DNA of 64,000 bases from Gammaproteobacteria bacterium (GCA_019748175.1 JAIEPX010000002.1:152541-216540); one strand, 5' to 3'; shown: positions 46,945 to 55,866, counted from the stretch's first letter. The notes: a model not told the origin generated them from the letters alone. A program made the numbers and translations.

Positions 46945-49062
46945 GTGCGAGTCATTAAACAACTGGTTCGCAAACTGGATTACCTTCCTAAAGACCAGAT
47001 AGATGAAGTTTACCAAGCCTACCATTTAGCTAATGACGCGCACGTCGGGCAGCGACGGGCAACTGGCGAACCCTATATAACTCATCCCATCGCAGTAGCC
47101 ACCATTTTAGCTGAAATTCGCATGGATAAAGAAAGCATTATCGCGGGTTTATTGCATGATGTGGTTGAAGATACTCACGTTACAAAAGTGGAAGTTGCAC
47201 GACAATTTGGCGATACTGTTGCTGAAATCGTAGAAGGCGTCACCAAACTTAGTAAAATAGAATTCAAAAGTCGCACAGAAGCCCAAGCTGAAAATTTTAG
47301 TAAAATGGTACTGGCGATGTCTAAAGATATTCGCGTGATCATCGTAAAACTCGCTGATCGTTTACATAATATGCGCACCATCGATTCATTACCCATTCCA
47401 AAACGTCGACGTATTGCAAAAGAAACACTTGAAATTTATGCACCTATTGCCAATCGACTCGGTATGCATAGTTTTTATTTAGAGCTTGAGGATTTAGGAT
47501 TTAAAGCAAGTTATCCTCGACGTTTTAGAATATTGCAAAAATCTGTTGATAAGGCGACTGGAAATCGACAAGAAATTTTTGATGTTATTTTTAAATCCAT
47601 TAAAAATGGGCTTAATAATAGCGTGGTTGATAAATATGAAATTAAAGGTCGTGAAAAACATTTATTTGGCATCTATAAAAAAATGATCAGAAAACGTTTG
47701 GCATTTGATGAGATCATGGATGTATATGGTTTTCGAGTTATTGTGACTTCAGTTGATTTGTGTTATCGAGTGCTAGGAATTATGCACGGACTTTATAAGC
47801 CTGTACCGGGACGATTTAAAGATTATATTTCTCTGCCTAAAGCGAATGGTTATCAGTCGATACACACAACATTAGTAGGGCCCTACGGAGTACCCATTGA
47901 AGTTCAAATTCGAACGTTTGAAATGGATGAACAAGCGAATAACGGAGTTGCGGCTCATTGGTTGTACAAATCAGGAGGTCAACAAGCTGAGATATCTGAA
48001 ATAAAAGAACAGCGATGGCTCAAAAATTTATTGGATATGCAACAACGAACAGGTAGCTCTGAAGAATTTATTGAAAATGCAAAAGTGGATTTATTCCCTG
48101 ATGAAGTTTATGTGTTTACACCTAATGGAAATATTATTCAGCTTCCGGCGGGTGCAACCCCGGTAGATTTTGCGTACGCTATTCACACTGATATTGGAAA
48201 TTTTTGTGTGGCAGCAAAAATCGACAGACAGTTAGCGCCCTTATCGAAACGATTGTCGAATGGACAAACAGTAGAGGTTATTACTTCACGATCAGCAAGA
48301 CCAAATCCTAATTGGCTTGATTTTGTTGTGACAGGGAAAGCACGATCCAGTCTTCGTAATTACTTAAAAATGCAAAAACGTGCTGAATCGGTTTCATTGG
48401 GTAAACGATTACTTGATAAAGCTTTAGCGAGTTTTTCACTGTCTTCCAAGAAAATTTCTGCAGAAAAATTCGATGCTCTTTTAGCCGAAACAAAATTGGA
48501 AACCCGAGAAGATCTTTATGCTGATATAGGAATGGGAAATCGTGTTCCGATGTTAGTTGCTCATCGATTAGCAGATGCATCGACGGCACATTCACCTGAA
48601 GAAAATGCTACAGAGTCATCGACCTCGCCATTAATGATACATGGAACTGAAGGCTTAGTGATACAAATGGCAGAATGTTGTTATCCGCTGCCAGGTGATC
48701 CCATAGTGGGTATTATTAGTTCAGGTCAAGGTGTGATTGTGCACAGTGAATTTTGTCATCATATTGCAAAATTACGCTTAGATTCTGACGTATGCTTGCC
48801 ACTCCGTTGGGAACCTCATATTAAAGGTGAATTTACCACACTCATTGAAGTAGATGTCATTAATCGACGTGGGGTGCTAGGTGAAATGGCGAATGCGGTT
48901 TCTGCAGCTGCGGCCAATATTGATGATATTCATGTTTACGAACGCGACGATCATCGTTACACCGTTTCTTTCAGTCTTATTGTTGATGATCGAGCTCATT
49001 TAGCGAATGTGATCCGAAACATTCGAAAATTAAAATCTGTAGTGCATGTGCGTCGAGTATAA
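46945..49062 (+). CDS. spoT: bifunctional (p)ppGpp synthetase/hydrolase
   Basis: 705 residues. Domains in order: HD hydrolase with intact HPIAVATIL and LLHDVVEDT; RelA/SpoT synthetase with DVYGFRVIV and PKANGYQSIHTTL; TGS (VYVFTPNGNIIQLP); a C-terminal ACT domain (RGVLGEMANAVSAAAANID). It makes and degrades the stringent-response alarmone. The chosen start is GTG at 46945 with GGGGAGG nine bases upstream, 29 bases after rpoZ. Confidence 0.96.
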   Translation: MRVIKQLVRKLDYLPKDQIDEVYQAYHLANDAHVGQRRATGEPYITHPIAVATILAEIRMDKESIIAGLLHDVVEDTHVTKVEVARQFGDTVAEIVEGVTKLSKIEFKSRTEAQAENFSKMVLAMSKDIRVIIVKLADRLHNMRTIDSLPIPKRRRIAKETLEIYAPIANRLGMHSFYLELEDLGFKASYPRRFRILQKSVDKATGNRQEIFDVIFKSIKNGLNNSVVDKYEIKGREKHLFGIYKKMIRKRLAFDEIMDVYGFRVIVTSVDLCYRVLGIMHGLYKPVPGRFKDYISLPKANGYQSIHTTLVGPYGVPIEVQIRTFEMDEQANNGVAAHWLYKSGGQQAEISEIKEQRWLKNLLDMQQRTGSSEEFIENAKVDLFPDEVYVFTPNGNIIQLPAGATPVDFAYAIHTDIGNFCVAAKIDRQLAPLSKRLSNGQTVEVITSRSARPNPNWLDFVVTGKARSSLRNYLKMQKRAESVSLGKRLLDKALASFSLSSKKISAEKFDALLAETKLETREDLYADIGMGNRVPMLVAHRLADASTAHSPEENATESSTSPLMIHGTEGLVIQMAECCYPLPGDPIVGIISSGQGVIVHSEFCHHIAKLRLDSDVCLPLRWEPHIKGEFTTLIEVDVINRRGVLGEMANAVSAAAANIDDIHVYERDDHRYTVSFSLIVDDRAHLANVIRNIRKLKSVVHVRRV

Positions 49063-49064
49063 AC

Positions 49065-49149
49065 AGCATCTCCCGGTTAAGGATTTTGTATGTTTTAGTC
49101 ACTCAATGCCCTCTATTAATTGTTGTTGATTTTTAAACCGGGAGATGCT
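49065..49149. repeat. 85-bp inverted-repeat element
   Basis: AGCATCTCCCGGTT (49065-49078) and AACCGGGAGATGCT (49136-49149) are perfect 14-bp terminal inverted repeats enclosing 57 bases. It starts just after the spoT stop. A half copy lies at 50314-50353. Confidence 0.7.
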
Positions 49150-49162
49150 TCCTTTTATATAA

Positions 49163-49194
49163 TTAGGGGAGAGAATCACGATTCTCTCCCCTAA
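49163..49194. terminator. strong hairpin between convergent spoT and murB
   Basis: TTAGGGGAGAGAAT and ATTCTCTCCCCTAA form a perfect 14-bp stem with a CACG loop, placed between the two convergent genes. The flanking A/T bases on both sides would allow it to act in both directions, though the T-runs are short. Confidence 0.65.
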
Positions 49195-49233
49195 AACCCC
49201 TCATCGCGAAAGGAATGCTGGGAATTGCTATAA

Positions 49234-50253
49234 CTATAGAATACACACTTCCGGGGTTAATTCTATTGAGAATTTATTTTTGACATCCGCTTGAATTGCT
49301 TTCGCTAAATTACAAATATCGTCACCTGAGCCATGATCATAATTAATAATAACCAAGGCTTGATTTTCATGAACGCCAACACGACCGGAGCGTTTACCCC
49401 GCCATCCACATTGCTCGATTAACCATGCTGCTGGAATTTTTTTCATATTATTTTTTTCAGGATAATATTTAATGTCAGGATGTTTATTGAGTAGTGATTC
49501 GAAAAGTTCTTGAGTAATAATGGGGTTTTTGAAAAAGCTCCCTGCATTGGGCAACTGAGAGGGATCTGGTAATTTACTTCGTCGAATCTTGATCACGGCT
49601 TCACTGATTGTTTTAATAGAAGGTGTTGTGACTCCCATTTCATTAAGCACATCACGAATTTGGCCGTAATCCAAATGAAATTGGGGTTTTTTGTTGAGAC
49701 GTAGCGTAACGTCGGTAATGTAAAATTGATTGGCGCATTCTGTTTTAAATAGGCTAAATCGATACCCAAATGCACAATCTGAATGATCAAATCGAGTTGT
49801 TTTTCCCGATTTTAGATCAAAGGCTGTTAGCTCAACAAATACTGACTCGAATTCTACGCCGTACGCTCCAATATTTTGAATGGGTGCTGCGCCTACAGTT
49901 CCAGGAATCAGTGAAAGATTTTCTATTCCAGCATATTCCTGAGCAATGCAAAATTGCACTAACTCGTGCCAGTTTTCTCCGGCACCCACTTTCAACCAAA
50001 TATGGTCTGATGATTCTTTTGCTAACTCTATGCCTTGAATCCCGTTGAATAGTATGAGGCCAGAAAAATCTCGCTGGAAAAGAGTATTACTGCCAGCGCC
50101 TAAGATGAGTAATGGATTATCGTGCCACATAGGTGTTTCTCGCAATGCCGTCAGATCTTTGATGTGCACGACGTTCGCTGCATAGCGGGCTTTAGCATCG
50201 GTGGCAAAAGTATGATGGTCTCTTAATGGGACATTATTTTCGATAGTGGGCAT
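49234..50253 (-). CDS. murB: UDP-N-acetylenolpyruvoylglucosamine reductase
   Basis: 339 residues, like the E. coli-type enzyme. It reduces UDP-GlcNAc-enolpyruvate with NADPH and FAD to UDP-MurNAc, in peptidoglycan precursor synthesis. Marks: LGAGSNTLF, NLSLIPGTVGAAPIQNIGAYG, FGYRFSLFK, and LPNAGSFFKNP with the catalytic serine. The late HENQALVIIN segment is present. Convergent with spoT. Confidence 0.96.
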   Translation of the reverse strand: MPTIENNVPLRDHHTFATDAKARYAANVVHIKDLTALRETPMWHDNPLLILGAGSNTLFQRDFSGLILFNGIQGIELAKESSDHIWLKVGAGENWHELVQFCIAQEYAGIENLSLIPGTVGAAPIQNIGAYGVEFESVFVELTAFDLKSGKTTRFDHSDCAFGYRFSLFKTECANQFYITDVTLRLNKKPQFHLDYGQIRDVLNEMGVTTPSIKTISEAVIKIRRSKLPDPSQLPNAGSFFKNPIITQELFESLLNKHPDIKYYPEKNNMKKIPAAWLIEQCGWRGKRSGRVGVHENQALVIINYDHGSGDDICNLAKAIQADVKNKFSIELTPEVCIL

Positions 50254-50313
50254 ATTAGTCGCTAATCCAAGTCCAGGAAATAGCTATTATCATCAAATGG
50301 TCTGAGTTTTACA

Positions 50314-50353
50314 AGCATCTCCCAGTTAAGGATTTCGAGTGTTTTGGTCACAT
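50314..50353 (+). repeat. half copy of the 85-bp element
   Basis: AGCATCTCCCAGTTAAGGAT and the next 20 bases match the left half of 49065-49149 with a few changes; the right arm is missing. It lies between the divergent murB and the DarP-like gene. Confidence 0.65.
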
Positions 50354-50412
50354 CTGATATTTGTCAATCCTTACAGAACAAAGTAAGATTAGGGTATTGA
50401 GAGGAGATTGTT

Positions 50413-50673
50413 GTGGAACGAGAAAGTAGATCAGCAAAAAAACGTGAGGTGGAGGCACTTCAAAAATTAGCATTGTCAATTGCAAAGCTCTCTGAAAAAC
50501 AAATTGAGCGACTCAACTTGCCAGAAGAATTATATACTGCAGTAATGACGTACAAGAAATTGAATTCCAATGGCGCTTTACGAAGACAAGCACAATATTT
50601 AGGTGTACTAATGCGAGAAGCAGATCCTGATGTAATTCAGGCTCTCATGAAACAATTACAGAATTTTAAATGA
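50413..50673 (+). CDS. short DarP/YjgA-like (DUF615) protein
   Basis: 86 residues from a GTG start with GAGGAGA in front. RSAKKREVEALQKLALSIAK, LSEKQIERLNLPEEL, and ALRRQAQYLGVLMREADPD match the N-terminal half of YjgA/DarP, a late 50S assembly factor. The E. coli protein is about 183 residues, so this is half-length; it may be a naturally short version or a truncated gene. It overlaps the next gene by four bases. Confidence 0.75.
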   Translation: MERESRSAKKREVEALQKLALSIAKLSEKQIERLNLPEELYTAVMTYKKLNSNGALRRQAQYLGVLMREADPDVIQALMKQLQNFK

Positions 50674-51875
50674 TGAAATTTTCAAACTCAATTTTTGTTA
50701 CTTGTCCCAAGGGAATCGAAGGATTATTACTAGAAGAAATTATTCAACTTGGAGCCACTTCCTGTAAGGAAACAGTAGGTGGTGTATTTTGTGAAGTATC
50801 ACTTGAAAACATGTATCAAATATGTTTGTGGTCACGATTAGCGAATCGTGTATATCTTCCTCTTATTAAAGGCCCTGTCTATAACACCCAAGATTGTTAT
50901 GATTTATGTTCACGATATGATTGGTCTAAACTTTTTAAGTTAGACAGCACATTGATGATTAGTTTTTCAGGTCGTTCAGATTTTATTCGAAATACTGTTT
51001 TCGGTGCGCAATTAATTAAAGACGCAATTGTCGATAATTTAAGAAAAAAATTACAACGTCGTTGTGATATTGATACAAAAAATCCAGACTGTCGTGTGCA
51101 TGCTCGATTGCATCACGGTGTGCTCTCTTTTTTTTATGATTTAAGTGGGCACAGCCTTCATCAACGAGGCTATCGCAAAAAAGGCGGGGAAGCACCGATT
51201 AAAGAAAATCTTGCGTGTGCATTATTGATGCGAGCAGGTTGGCCTGCAATGTCAAAGAATTGTCAGCCGCTCATTGATCCTGTTTGCGGCTCAAGCACAT
51301 TTTTAATTGAAGCTGCTATGATGGCAACTGATAAGGCACCTGGACTGGATCGATTTGATTATGGATTTCTCAATTGGCAAGGACATGATTCAGAACTATG
51401 GAAAAAGCTACAAAAAGAAGCGCTCTCTAGACATGAGCAAGCGATGGAAGAACCAATACCACTATTTTTTGGATTCGATAAAGATCAAGACGTCTTAAAA
51501 ATTGCCGAACGAAATATTCACGCGGCAGGATTTTCTGGGATGATTCAACTTCAACATAAATTGCTGCATGAATTTGAGCTGCCAACAGAATGCAAAGGAA
51601 AAACAGGATTAATTATTGCAAATCCGCCTTACGGAGAAAGATTAGAAGAATCCGCAGACCTCATTCCACTTTATCAAGAATTAGGATCAGCACTTAGTCG
51701 GCATGCGCTGGATTGGAAAGCCGCAATTTTTACTTCAGATCCACTGCTTGCCAGATCAATAGGTTTACGGTCACATAAAAGTTATTCATTTTTAAACGGC
51801 ACAATTCCTTGCAAACTCTATTTATTCGATTTGAATAAATATAATCGATTGAAAGATAATGGCGTCGCGTCTTGA
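50670..51875 (+). CDS. rlmL: 23S rRNA m2G2445 methyltransferase RlmL half (RlmK half absent)
   Basis: 401 residues: an N-terminal ferredoxin-like/THUMP part (FVTCPKGIEGLLLEEI, VHARLHHGVLSFFYDLSG), then a Rossmann methyltransferase with LIDPVCGSSTFLIEAAMMA (SAM site) and LIIANPPYGERL (NPPY catalytic loop). E. coli RlmKL is about 700 residues with a second methyltransferase, RlmK; here the protein ends right after the RlmL domain. The last four codons and the stop (GTC GCG TCT TGA) are in the terminal inverted repeat of the MITE at 51861-52075, so the insertion may have cut the gene. Confidence 0.85.
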   Translation: MMKFSNSIFVTCPKGIEGLLLEEIIQLGATSCKETVGGVFCEVSLENMYQICLWSRLANRVYLPLIKGPVYNTQDCYDLCSRYDWSKLFKLDSTLMISFSGRSDFIRNTVFGAQLIKDAIVDNLRKKLQRRCDIDTKNPDCRVHARLHHGVLSFFYDLSGHSLHQRGYRKKGGEAPIKENLACALLMRAGWPAMSKNCQPLIDPVCGSSTFLIEAAMMATDKAPGLDRFDYGFLNWQGHDSELWKKLQKEALSRHEQAMEEPIPLFFGFDKDQDVLKIAERNIHAAGFSGMIQLQHKLLHEFELPTECKGKTGLIIANPPYGERLEESADLIPLYQELGSALSRHALDWKAAIFTSDPLLARSIGLRSHKSYSFLNGTIPCKLYLFDLNKYNRLKDNGVAS

Positions 51876-52075
51876 GTTGTGAGGGGTTTTGCCTTTTTGA
51901 TGGAATTAGTTCGTAAAAGAAACATGGTTTTCATAATCTCAGGATGAAAGTTAGATTATTTAAAAGTCACAAATTTTACCAAAATAATTATTTGCTGTTT
52001 AATTATTTAATGTTAAGCATTATTGTGTAATTTTTAGACCGATTTGCGAGAACCTATCACGACTCAAGAGGCGAC
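51861..52075. mobile_element. MITE-like element, copy 1
   Basis: About 212 bases, non-coding, with terminal inverted repeats: GTCGCGTCTTGAGTTGTGA on the left (51864) and the matching TATCACGACTCAAGAGGCGAC on the right. It shows clear similarity along its length to 58123-58327. Its left end supplies the stop codon of rlmL. It fills most of the gene-free gap 51876-52237. Confidence 0.8.
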
Positions 52076-52237
52076 TTTTTTTAAGTTATTAAGCTAAGTT
52101 AACGATTACCTAAAATTAAAATCTCGATCCCATAAATTCTGTCTTCTTCAATGGCTTTACAGGATCTAGCCTTTTCGCGAATTCTGGTTTTATTTACTAT
52201 AATAGACTATATTCATTTAATTAATGGAGTATTGATA

Positions 52238-52546
52238 ATGAATGATAAAGCGAAGCCCGTTTCTACTGAAAATGAGGTGCAACAACTTGCATTACAGTGG
52301 CTTAGCGCCAAATGGCCAGATGAAAATCGAGTATGTGAGATCTGTAACTCAAAGAATTGGAATATTGCGCAAGATTTGGTAACGCCGATCAGGTTTAAAA
52401 ACGGAACTATATTTCTTGATGGTCCGTCATATCCACAGATAGTGGTAGTTTGTAACAATTGTGGGAATACAAAATATTTCAATGCGATGATTGCCGGTAT
52501 GATTAAAATGAATGATATTGATTCTGGAGAACAGAATGTCAAATAG
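52238..52546 (+). CDS. small zinc-ribbon protein
   Basis: 102 residues from the ATG at 52238 behind TGGAG; an earlier frame from 52151 is rejected because it runs across the promoter region. Two CxxC pairs (VCEICNSKNW and VVCNNCGNTKYF) form a likely zinc ribbon. No family was recognised. The next gene starts within its last 11 bases, so the pair is co-translated and may act as a two-component unit with the membrane protein. Confidence 0.7.
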   Translation: MNDKAKPVSTENEVQQLALQWLSAKWPDENRVCEICNSKNWNIAQDLVTPIRFKNGTIFLDGPSYPQIVVVCNNCGNTKYFNAMIAGMIKMNDIDSGEQNVK

Positions 52547-52934
52547 TTCACAGAATAGAGATGAATCATTACACGTAGGGAATTCTGATGGTATATCTGT
52601 GAAAATATTAGTAAGAAACATGGAATTTATTAGCGTAAATATTCAAGAGCTAGAAGACATTAAAGACGATATCAGAAATGGAATACGTATAAGTTGGGGA
52701 TTATGGCTATCTTCAAGTATTTTCTGTCTGCTCGCGGGAAAGATATTAGATGCTTTCTTAACTAAAAAAAATTTCATATTCACAGATTATTTCACAAGCC
52801 TTCCTTCAACTATTAAAATAATATTATTTTCGTCATTAATTTCTACATTAATTCTCTCTGCTATGGGGATAAATTTTTCATTGCGATCAAATAGAATTGA
52901 TCGCATAGTTAACCAGGCAAAAGATCAGTCATAG
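52536..52934 (+). CDS. two-TM membrane protein paired with the zinc-ribbon protein
   Basis: 132 residues from the ATG at 52536. An N-terminal soluble segment (about 50 residues, ending IRNGIRIS) is followed by two membrane helices (WGLWLSSSIFCLLAGKIL and IILFSSLISTLILSAMGIN) and a short basic tail. It overlaps the zinc-ribbon gene by 11 bases. Soluble-domain plus two-TM pairs are common among small defence or toxin modules; no direct evidence for that here. Confidence 0.65.
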   Translation: MSNSSQNRDESLHVGNSDGISVKILVRNMEFISVNIQELEDIKDDIRNGIRISWGLWLSSSIFCLLAGKILDAFLTKKNFIFTDYFTSLPSTIKIILFSSLISTLILSAMGINFSLRSNRIDRIVNQAKDQS

Positions 52935-52964
52935 CGATGAGAAATAAAGAGAAGTATAGTGTGT

Positions 52965-53000
52965 TGAGTTGTGATAGGTTTTGGCAAATCGGTCTAAAAG
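52965..53000 (-). repeat. fragment of the MITE-like element
   Basis: TTGAGTTGTGATAGGTTTTG and the next 16 bases (CAAATCGGTCTAAAA end) match, in inverse orientation, the right end of the copy at 51861-52075. The rest of the element is missing. Confidence 0.65.
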
Positions 53001-53130
53001 ATAAATAACAACGTTTAATTGTTTTTGGTCCGCCACGAGACATCTTGAATGTTGGGTGCAAGAGCGCAATAATCAATTAAGATTAGCACGTTTGTCTTGA
53101 ATAAAGCCTCCGGAAGGAAAAATATCAGTC

Positions 53131-53844
53131 TTAAAGTTTAGTCATGACAATCTTATTAATGCGTTCCATCACTGTCTGTACTCGTTGTAAAGTAATAGGA
53201 CCATCACTAATATGTCCAGGCAAAGCCTGCTCAAATTGAGCATCTTTCAAAATATCACTGAAGGTCAATTTCAAATGTGCTTTTAATTCAGCACTTGAAG
53301 AAGCTACTTCTTCAGCAATATTAACGCGCCCAGCAATCACTGTGATAATGTCTTCAAAATCATGGCTAGCCAAGAAATCATTATTACCTCTAGTTTGAAA
53401 TGCTTCTATTTTGGTGGCTAGAAAATAGGGAGCTGCTACAGATTTTATTATTAGATCATCCGAGATCTGGTGGGTAATAGCATACTCCAAAGCTTCTTTA
53501 TACCAGCGATTACCAAAACCGAGAATTTTTTCCTCAGCAGGCATTACATCTAGAATAATATCGTCATAGTGCCAACGGCAAATAACATCATCCAACATAG
53601 ACTTTTTAAATCCGACTTTACTCAATTCATTTTCAAATTTGTAGTATTGTCCTAATGATATGACATCGATAATGCAATCCACATCTACTGTAGGACGGAC
53701 ATCAAGGGATAAAGGATCATTAATGAATAATGCTGTGGCACATCCACCTAAATACACAACCTTATTATTAAGCGTGCCTAGTTTTCTTGCCACTAGCTCC
53801 AGCATTGCCAGATTGGATGTTGCTCGAAGATGTTTTTTGTTCAT
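53131..53844 (-). CDS. nucleotidyltransferase, AbiEii-like toxin candidate
   Basis: 237 residues with a DNA-polymerase-beta-type nucleotidyltransferase start: VYLGGCATALFIND (helix-turn GG-x-A), then PTVDVDCIIDV with the paired acidic metal residues, and IILDVMPAEEKILGF. This is the plan of AbiEii/MenA-like enzymes, which transfer nucleotides onto RNA targets such as tRNA and act as toxins in type IV-like toxin-antitoxin or abortive-infection systems. It overlaps the upstream winged-helix gene by 77 bases. Confidence 0.75.
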   Translation of the reverse strand: MNKKHLRATSNLAMLELVARKLGTLNNKVVYLGGCATALFINDPLSLDVRPTVDVDCIIDVISLGQYYKFENELSKVGFKKSMLDDVICRWHYDDIILDVMPAEEKILGFGNRWYKEALEYAITHQISDDLIIKSVAAPYFLATKIEAFQTRGNNDFLASHDFEDIITVIAGRVNIAEEVASSSAELKAHLKLTFSDILKDAQFEQALPGHISDGPITLQRVQTVMERINKIVMTKL

Positions 53845-54403
53845 AATTTAATCTCTCTTTTAAGAATTTGATGGCCATGTTTCGCTCTCTCGCACGTCCA
53901 GAGCGAATGGTATCTATTAACACCAGTAACTCGTAAAAAAACGGGTCAGGATACTGTGTAAGTGAATTTGGAATGGATCGGTAAAGTGGTTCTAATGCCA
54001 GTCCCCGATGCTCACCTTCTGCGTAGGGCCATACCGGAATAGGGTCGTTGCCTATCAGGATATGTTTTTCAAATAATGGAGCAGCATAACTGGTTGCTAT
54101 TCCGCGGGTATATACGCCGAGTTGAACAGGGATAAAATATTTTACTCCTGAAATCAAGCATTCCTCGCAAGCTGCTTTTATTGGCAAAAATATGACTTTA
54201 TTAATCATGCCCTGTCCTCGATTGACGGGTCCCAATAATCCCGACAATACCAATCGCTTAATACCGGCATTTACTTCCGATGCACTCATACATAGATGGG
54301 TTGCGAGTGTATTCTGCGACAATAGGTCATCAGTATTGCCCCCCGATGAGGCCAAATTGGACAGTATTTTCAAAAGTATCACTATATCTTGCGGCTTTAG
54401 CAT
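53768..54403 (-). CDS. winged-helix regulator, probable antitoxin partner
   Basis: 211 residues. The N-terminal 70 hold a helix-turn-helix (QNTLATHLCMSASEVNAGIK, then RLVLSGLL), followed by a compact domain with Cys and Tyr residues and a low-complexity basic tail (SGNAGASGKKTRHA). It overlaps the nucleotidyltransferase gene by 77 bases, a strong sign that the two form one module. A palindrome and a good promoter precede it, so it is probably self-regulating. Confidence 0.7.
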   Translation of the reverse strand: MLKPQDIVILLKILSNLASSGGNTDDLLSQNTLATHLCMSASEVNAGIKRLVLSGLLGPVNRGQGMINKVIFLPIKAACEECLISGVKYFIPVQLGVYTRGIATSYAAPLFEKHILIGNDPIPVWPYAEGEHRGLALEPLYRSIPNSLTQYPDPFFYELLVLIDTIRSGRARERNMAIKFLKERLNYEQKTSSSNIQSGNAGASGKKTRHA

Positions 54404-54433
54404 AATTGCCCCCTCTAAGCACTATATAGACAT

Positions 54434-54471
54434 AGTATAGCTCATCTATTCGGAATTCGCAATTCGCGAAT
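54434..54471 (-). promoter_or_regulatory. promoter and palindrome of the nucleotidyltransferase module
   Basis: On the minus strand TTGCGA (-35) and TATACT (-10) are 17 bases apart, 31 bases before the regulator start. The perfect palindrome ATTCGCGAAT (54462-54471) overlaps the -35, a good place for self-repression. Confidence 0.55.
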
Positions 54472-54534
54472 CACGAATGATGGGCGGATTGTTGCAAATT
54501 TCGTACTAGAAGTAGATTATTGACATGGAAGGGA

Positions 54535-55608
54535 CTAGACCGGTTCTTCAATCAAACGTAAAACTTTATAGGCACCAACGTGATTAAATTCTGTTATTTG
54601 AGGGCTTGATTGAAAACTTGATGAACTACCGTGGCATTTGCCTAGCATAGTATCTAAATTGGATACGTAATGATTTGTGATACCAGGCGTGTGTCCATGA
54701 ATATAGTGTATTGAATAGTCATAAAGTCTTTCTTGTCTGGAAATATCTGTAAGCATTGATGGATCTAAAGTCAATTCTGTATTTCTATTCCATAAAAATA
54801 AGCGCAAAGGATCTCTTCCTAACAAGATTGAAACACACGATTCTGCGATGTATTCAGAGATTTTGAGTTGTATGGAATCGATCGAATTCATCAAGTCATG
54901 AAGTGAGTTATCGTTATAATCGTTGTTGAAATAATTTACCGCATCCTTGATTAGATGTAAATCACACGGAGCATGTGTTCTGATAAAGATACTTTTGTTC
55001 TGGAGATCTGCATCATAGGAAATTAATCTGAGAGTGCTTTTATAGATATTGTCGACAAATGCGGAGACGTCATCGAGAAGACTAAGATCAGGAAAACGCT
55101 CGATAAGATTTCTCAGAGCATAGATTGATCCCGATTGAAAAGGCATAATCTCGAATGATTTCCTGTTGAGGAAATCCCCTGATTCATACGCATAAATGAA
55201 CTCTAAACCATGATTAGAGATATTGATTTCCAATTTAACACGAGCTTCATGTAATCGTTTTAGGAGCAAAAGAGTGAAGTAGTCATTGCTCCCACGATCA
55301 GCAAATTCATCACCAATCAAACAAACTTTAATCGTATTATTTACTGAGCTCTTTTTCACAATTGAGCGCATGGCTTTGATGTCTTGAATGGTAATCTCAT
55401 CAATACTTTTGCAATAAATCTCAACAAACTCAGCGTATTGATTTGGATCAGCTAAGGACAGCACTCCTTCGCGAATTAGAAAATACAGCAACTTCAATGC
55501 GTTTCCGTGAAGATCGCCAATCGTAACCGAGCTGACCGCTTCCACCATCTTCGATGGCTCAGGGTGATCTCGCAAATCAACAACTTCTTCAATGAGAACG
55601 GGTTGCAT
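54535..55608 (-). CDS. PPP-type metallophosphatase resembling Legionella Wip effectors
   Basis: 357 residues with the whole calcineurin-like phosphatase set: GDLHGN (31-36), GDEFADRG (99-106), SNHGLEF (131-137), RTHAP and HGHTPG. These bind two metals and hydrolyse phosphoesters. The arrangement and the extra helical inserts recall the WipA/WipB phosphatases that Legionella injects into host cells; that match is from memory and should be tested. It has no signal peptide, fitting type IV secretion or a cytosolic role. It stands alone between the two toxin-antitoxin-like modules. Confidence 0.7.
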   Translation of the reverse strand: MQPVLIEEVVDLRDHPEPSKMVEAVSSVTIGDLHGNALKLLYFLIREGVLSLADPNQYAEFVEIYCKSIDEITIQDIKAMRSIVKKSSVNNTIKVCLIGDEFADRGSNDYFTLLLLKRLHEARVKLEINISNHGLEFIYAYESGDFLNRKSFEIMPFQSGSIYALRNLIERFPDLSLLDDVSAFVDNIYKSTLRLISYDADLQNKSIFIRTHAPCDLHLIKDAVNYFNNDYNDNSLHDLMNSIDSIQLKISEYIAESCVSILLGRDPLRLFLWNRNTELTLDPSMLTDISRQERLYDYSIHYIHGHTPGITNHYVSNLDTMLGKCHGSSSSFQSSPQITEFNHVGAYKVLRLIEEPV

Positions 55609-55737
55609 AATACACCTTTTATCTAGTGTGAAAACGTATTTCCCATACCATACTGTTCATCTGGAACTTCTGATTACAAATGATATCACATTAAAAGTTT
55701 GATTAGGGCCACTTGAGTATTTGATAAGAAAGAGAAC

Positions 55738-55755
55738 GGCGTCGTGTCTTGAGTT
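55738..55755. repeat. short MITE-end fragment
   Basis: GGCGTCGTGTCTTGAGTT matches the terminal repeat of the MITE family with one change. No body follows. Confidence 0.45.
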
Positions 55756-55827
55756 TACAGTTAACACGAGTATTTTTTTCTAATTAGCTAAGAGAGAATA
55801 TGTGCTCAATCGGGAGGCAAGATTAAC

Positions 55828-55866
55828 TTGACTTTGTCTATATTTGAACTATAATTAGCATATAGT
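55828..55866 (+). promoter_or_regulatory. promoter and operator of the Xre-RES module
   Basis: TTGACT and TATAAT are 16 bases apart, close to the sigma-70 ideal. The inverted repeat ACTATA-attagca-TATAGT (55848-55866) covers the -10, so the Xre-like antitoxin probably represses its own promoter here. Confidence 0.7.
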
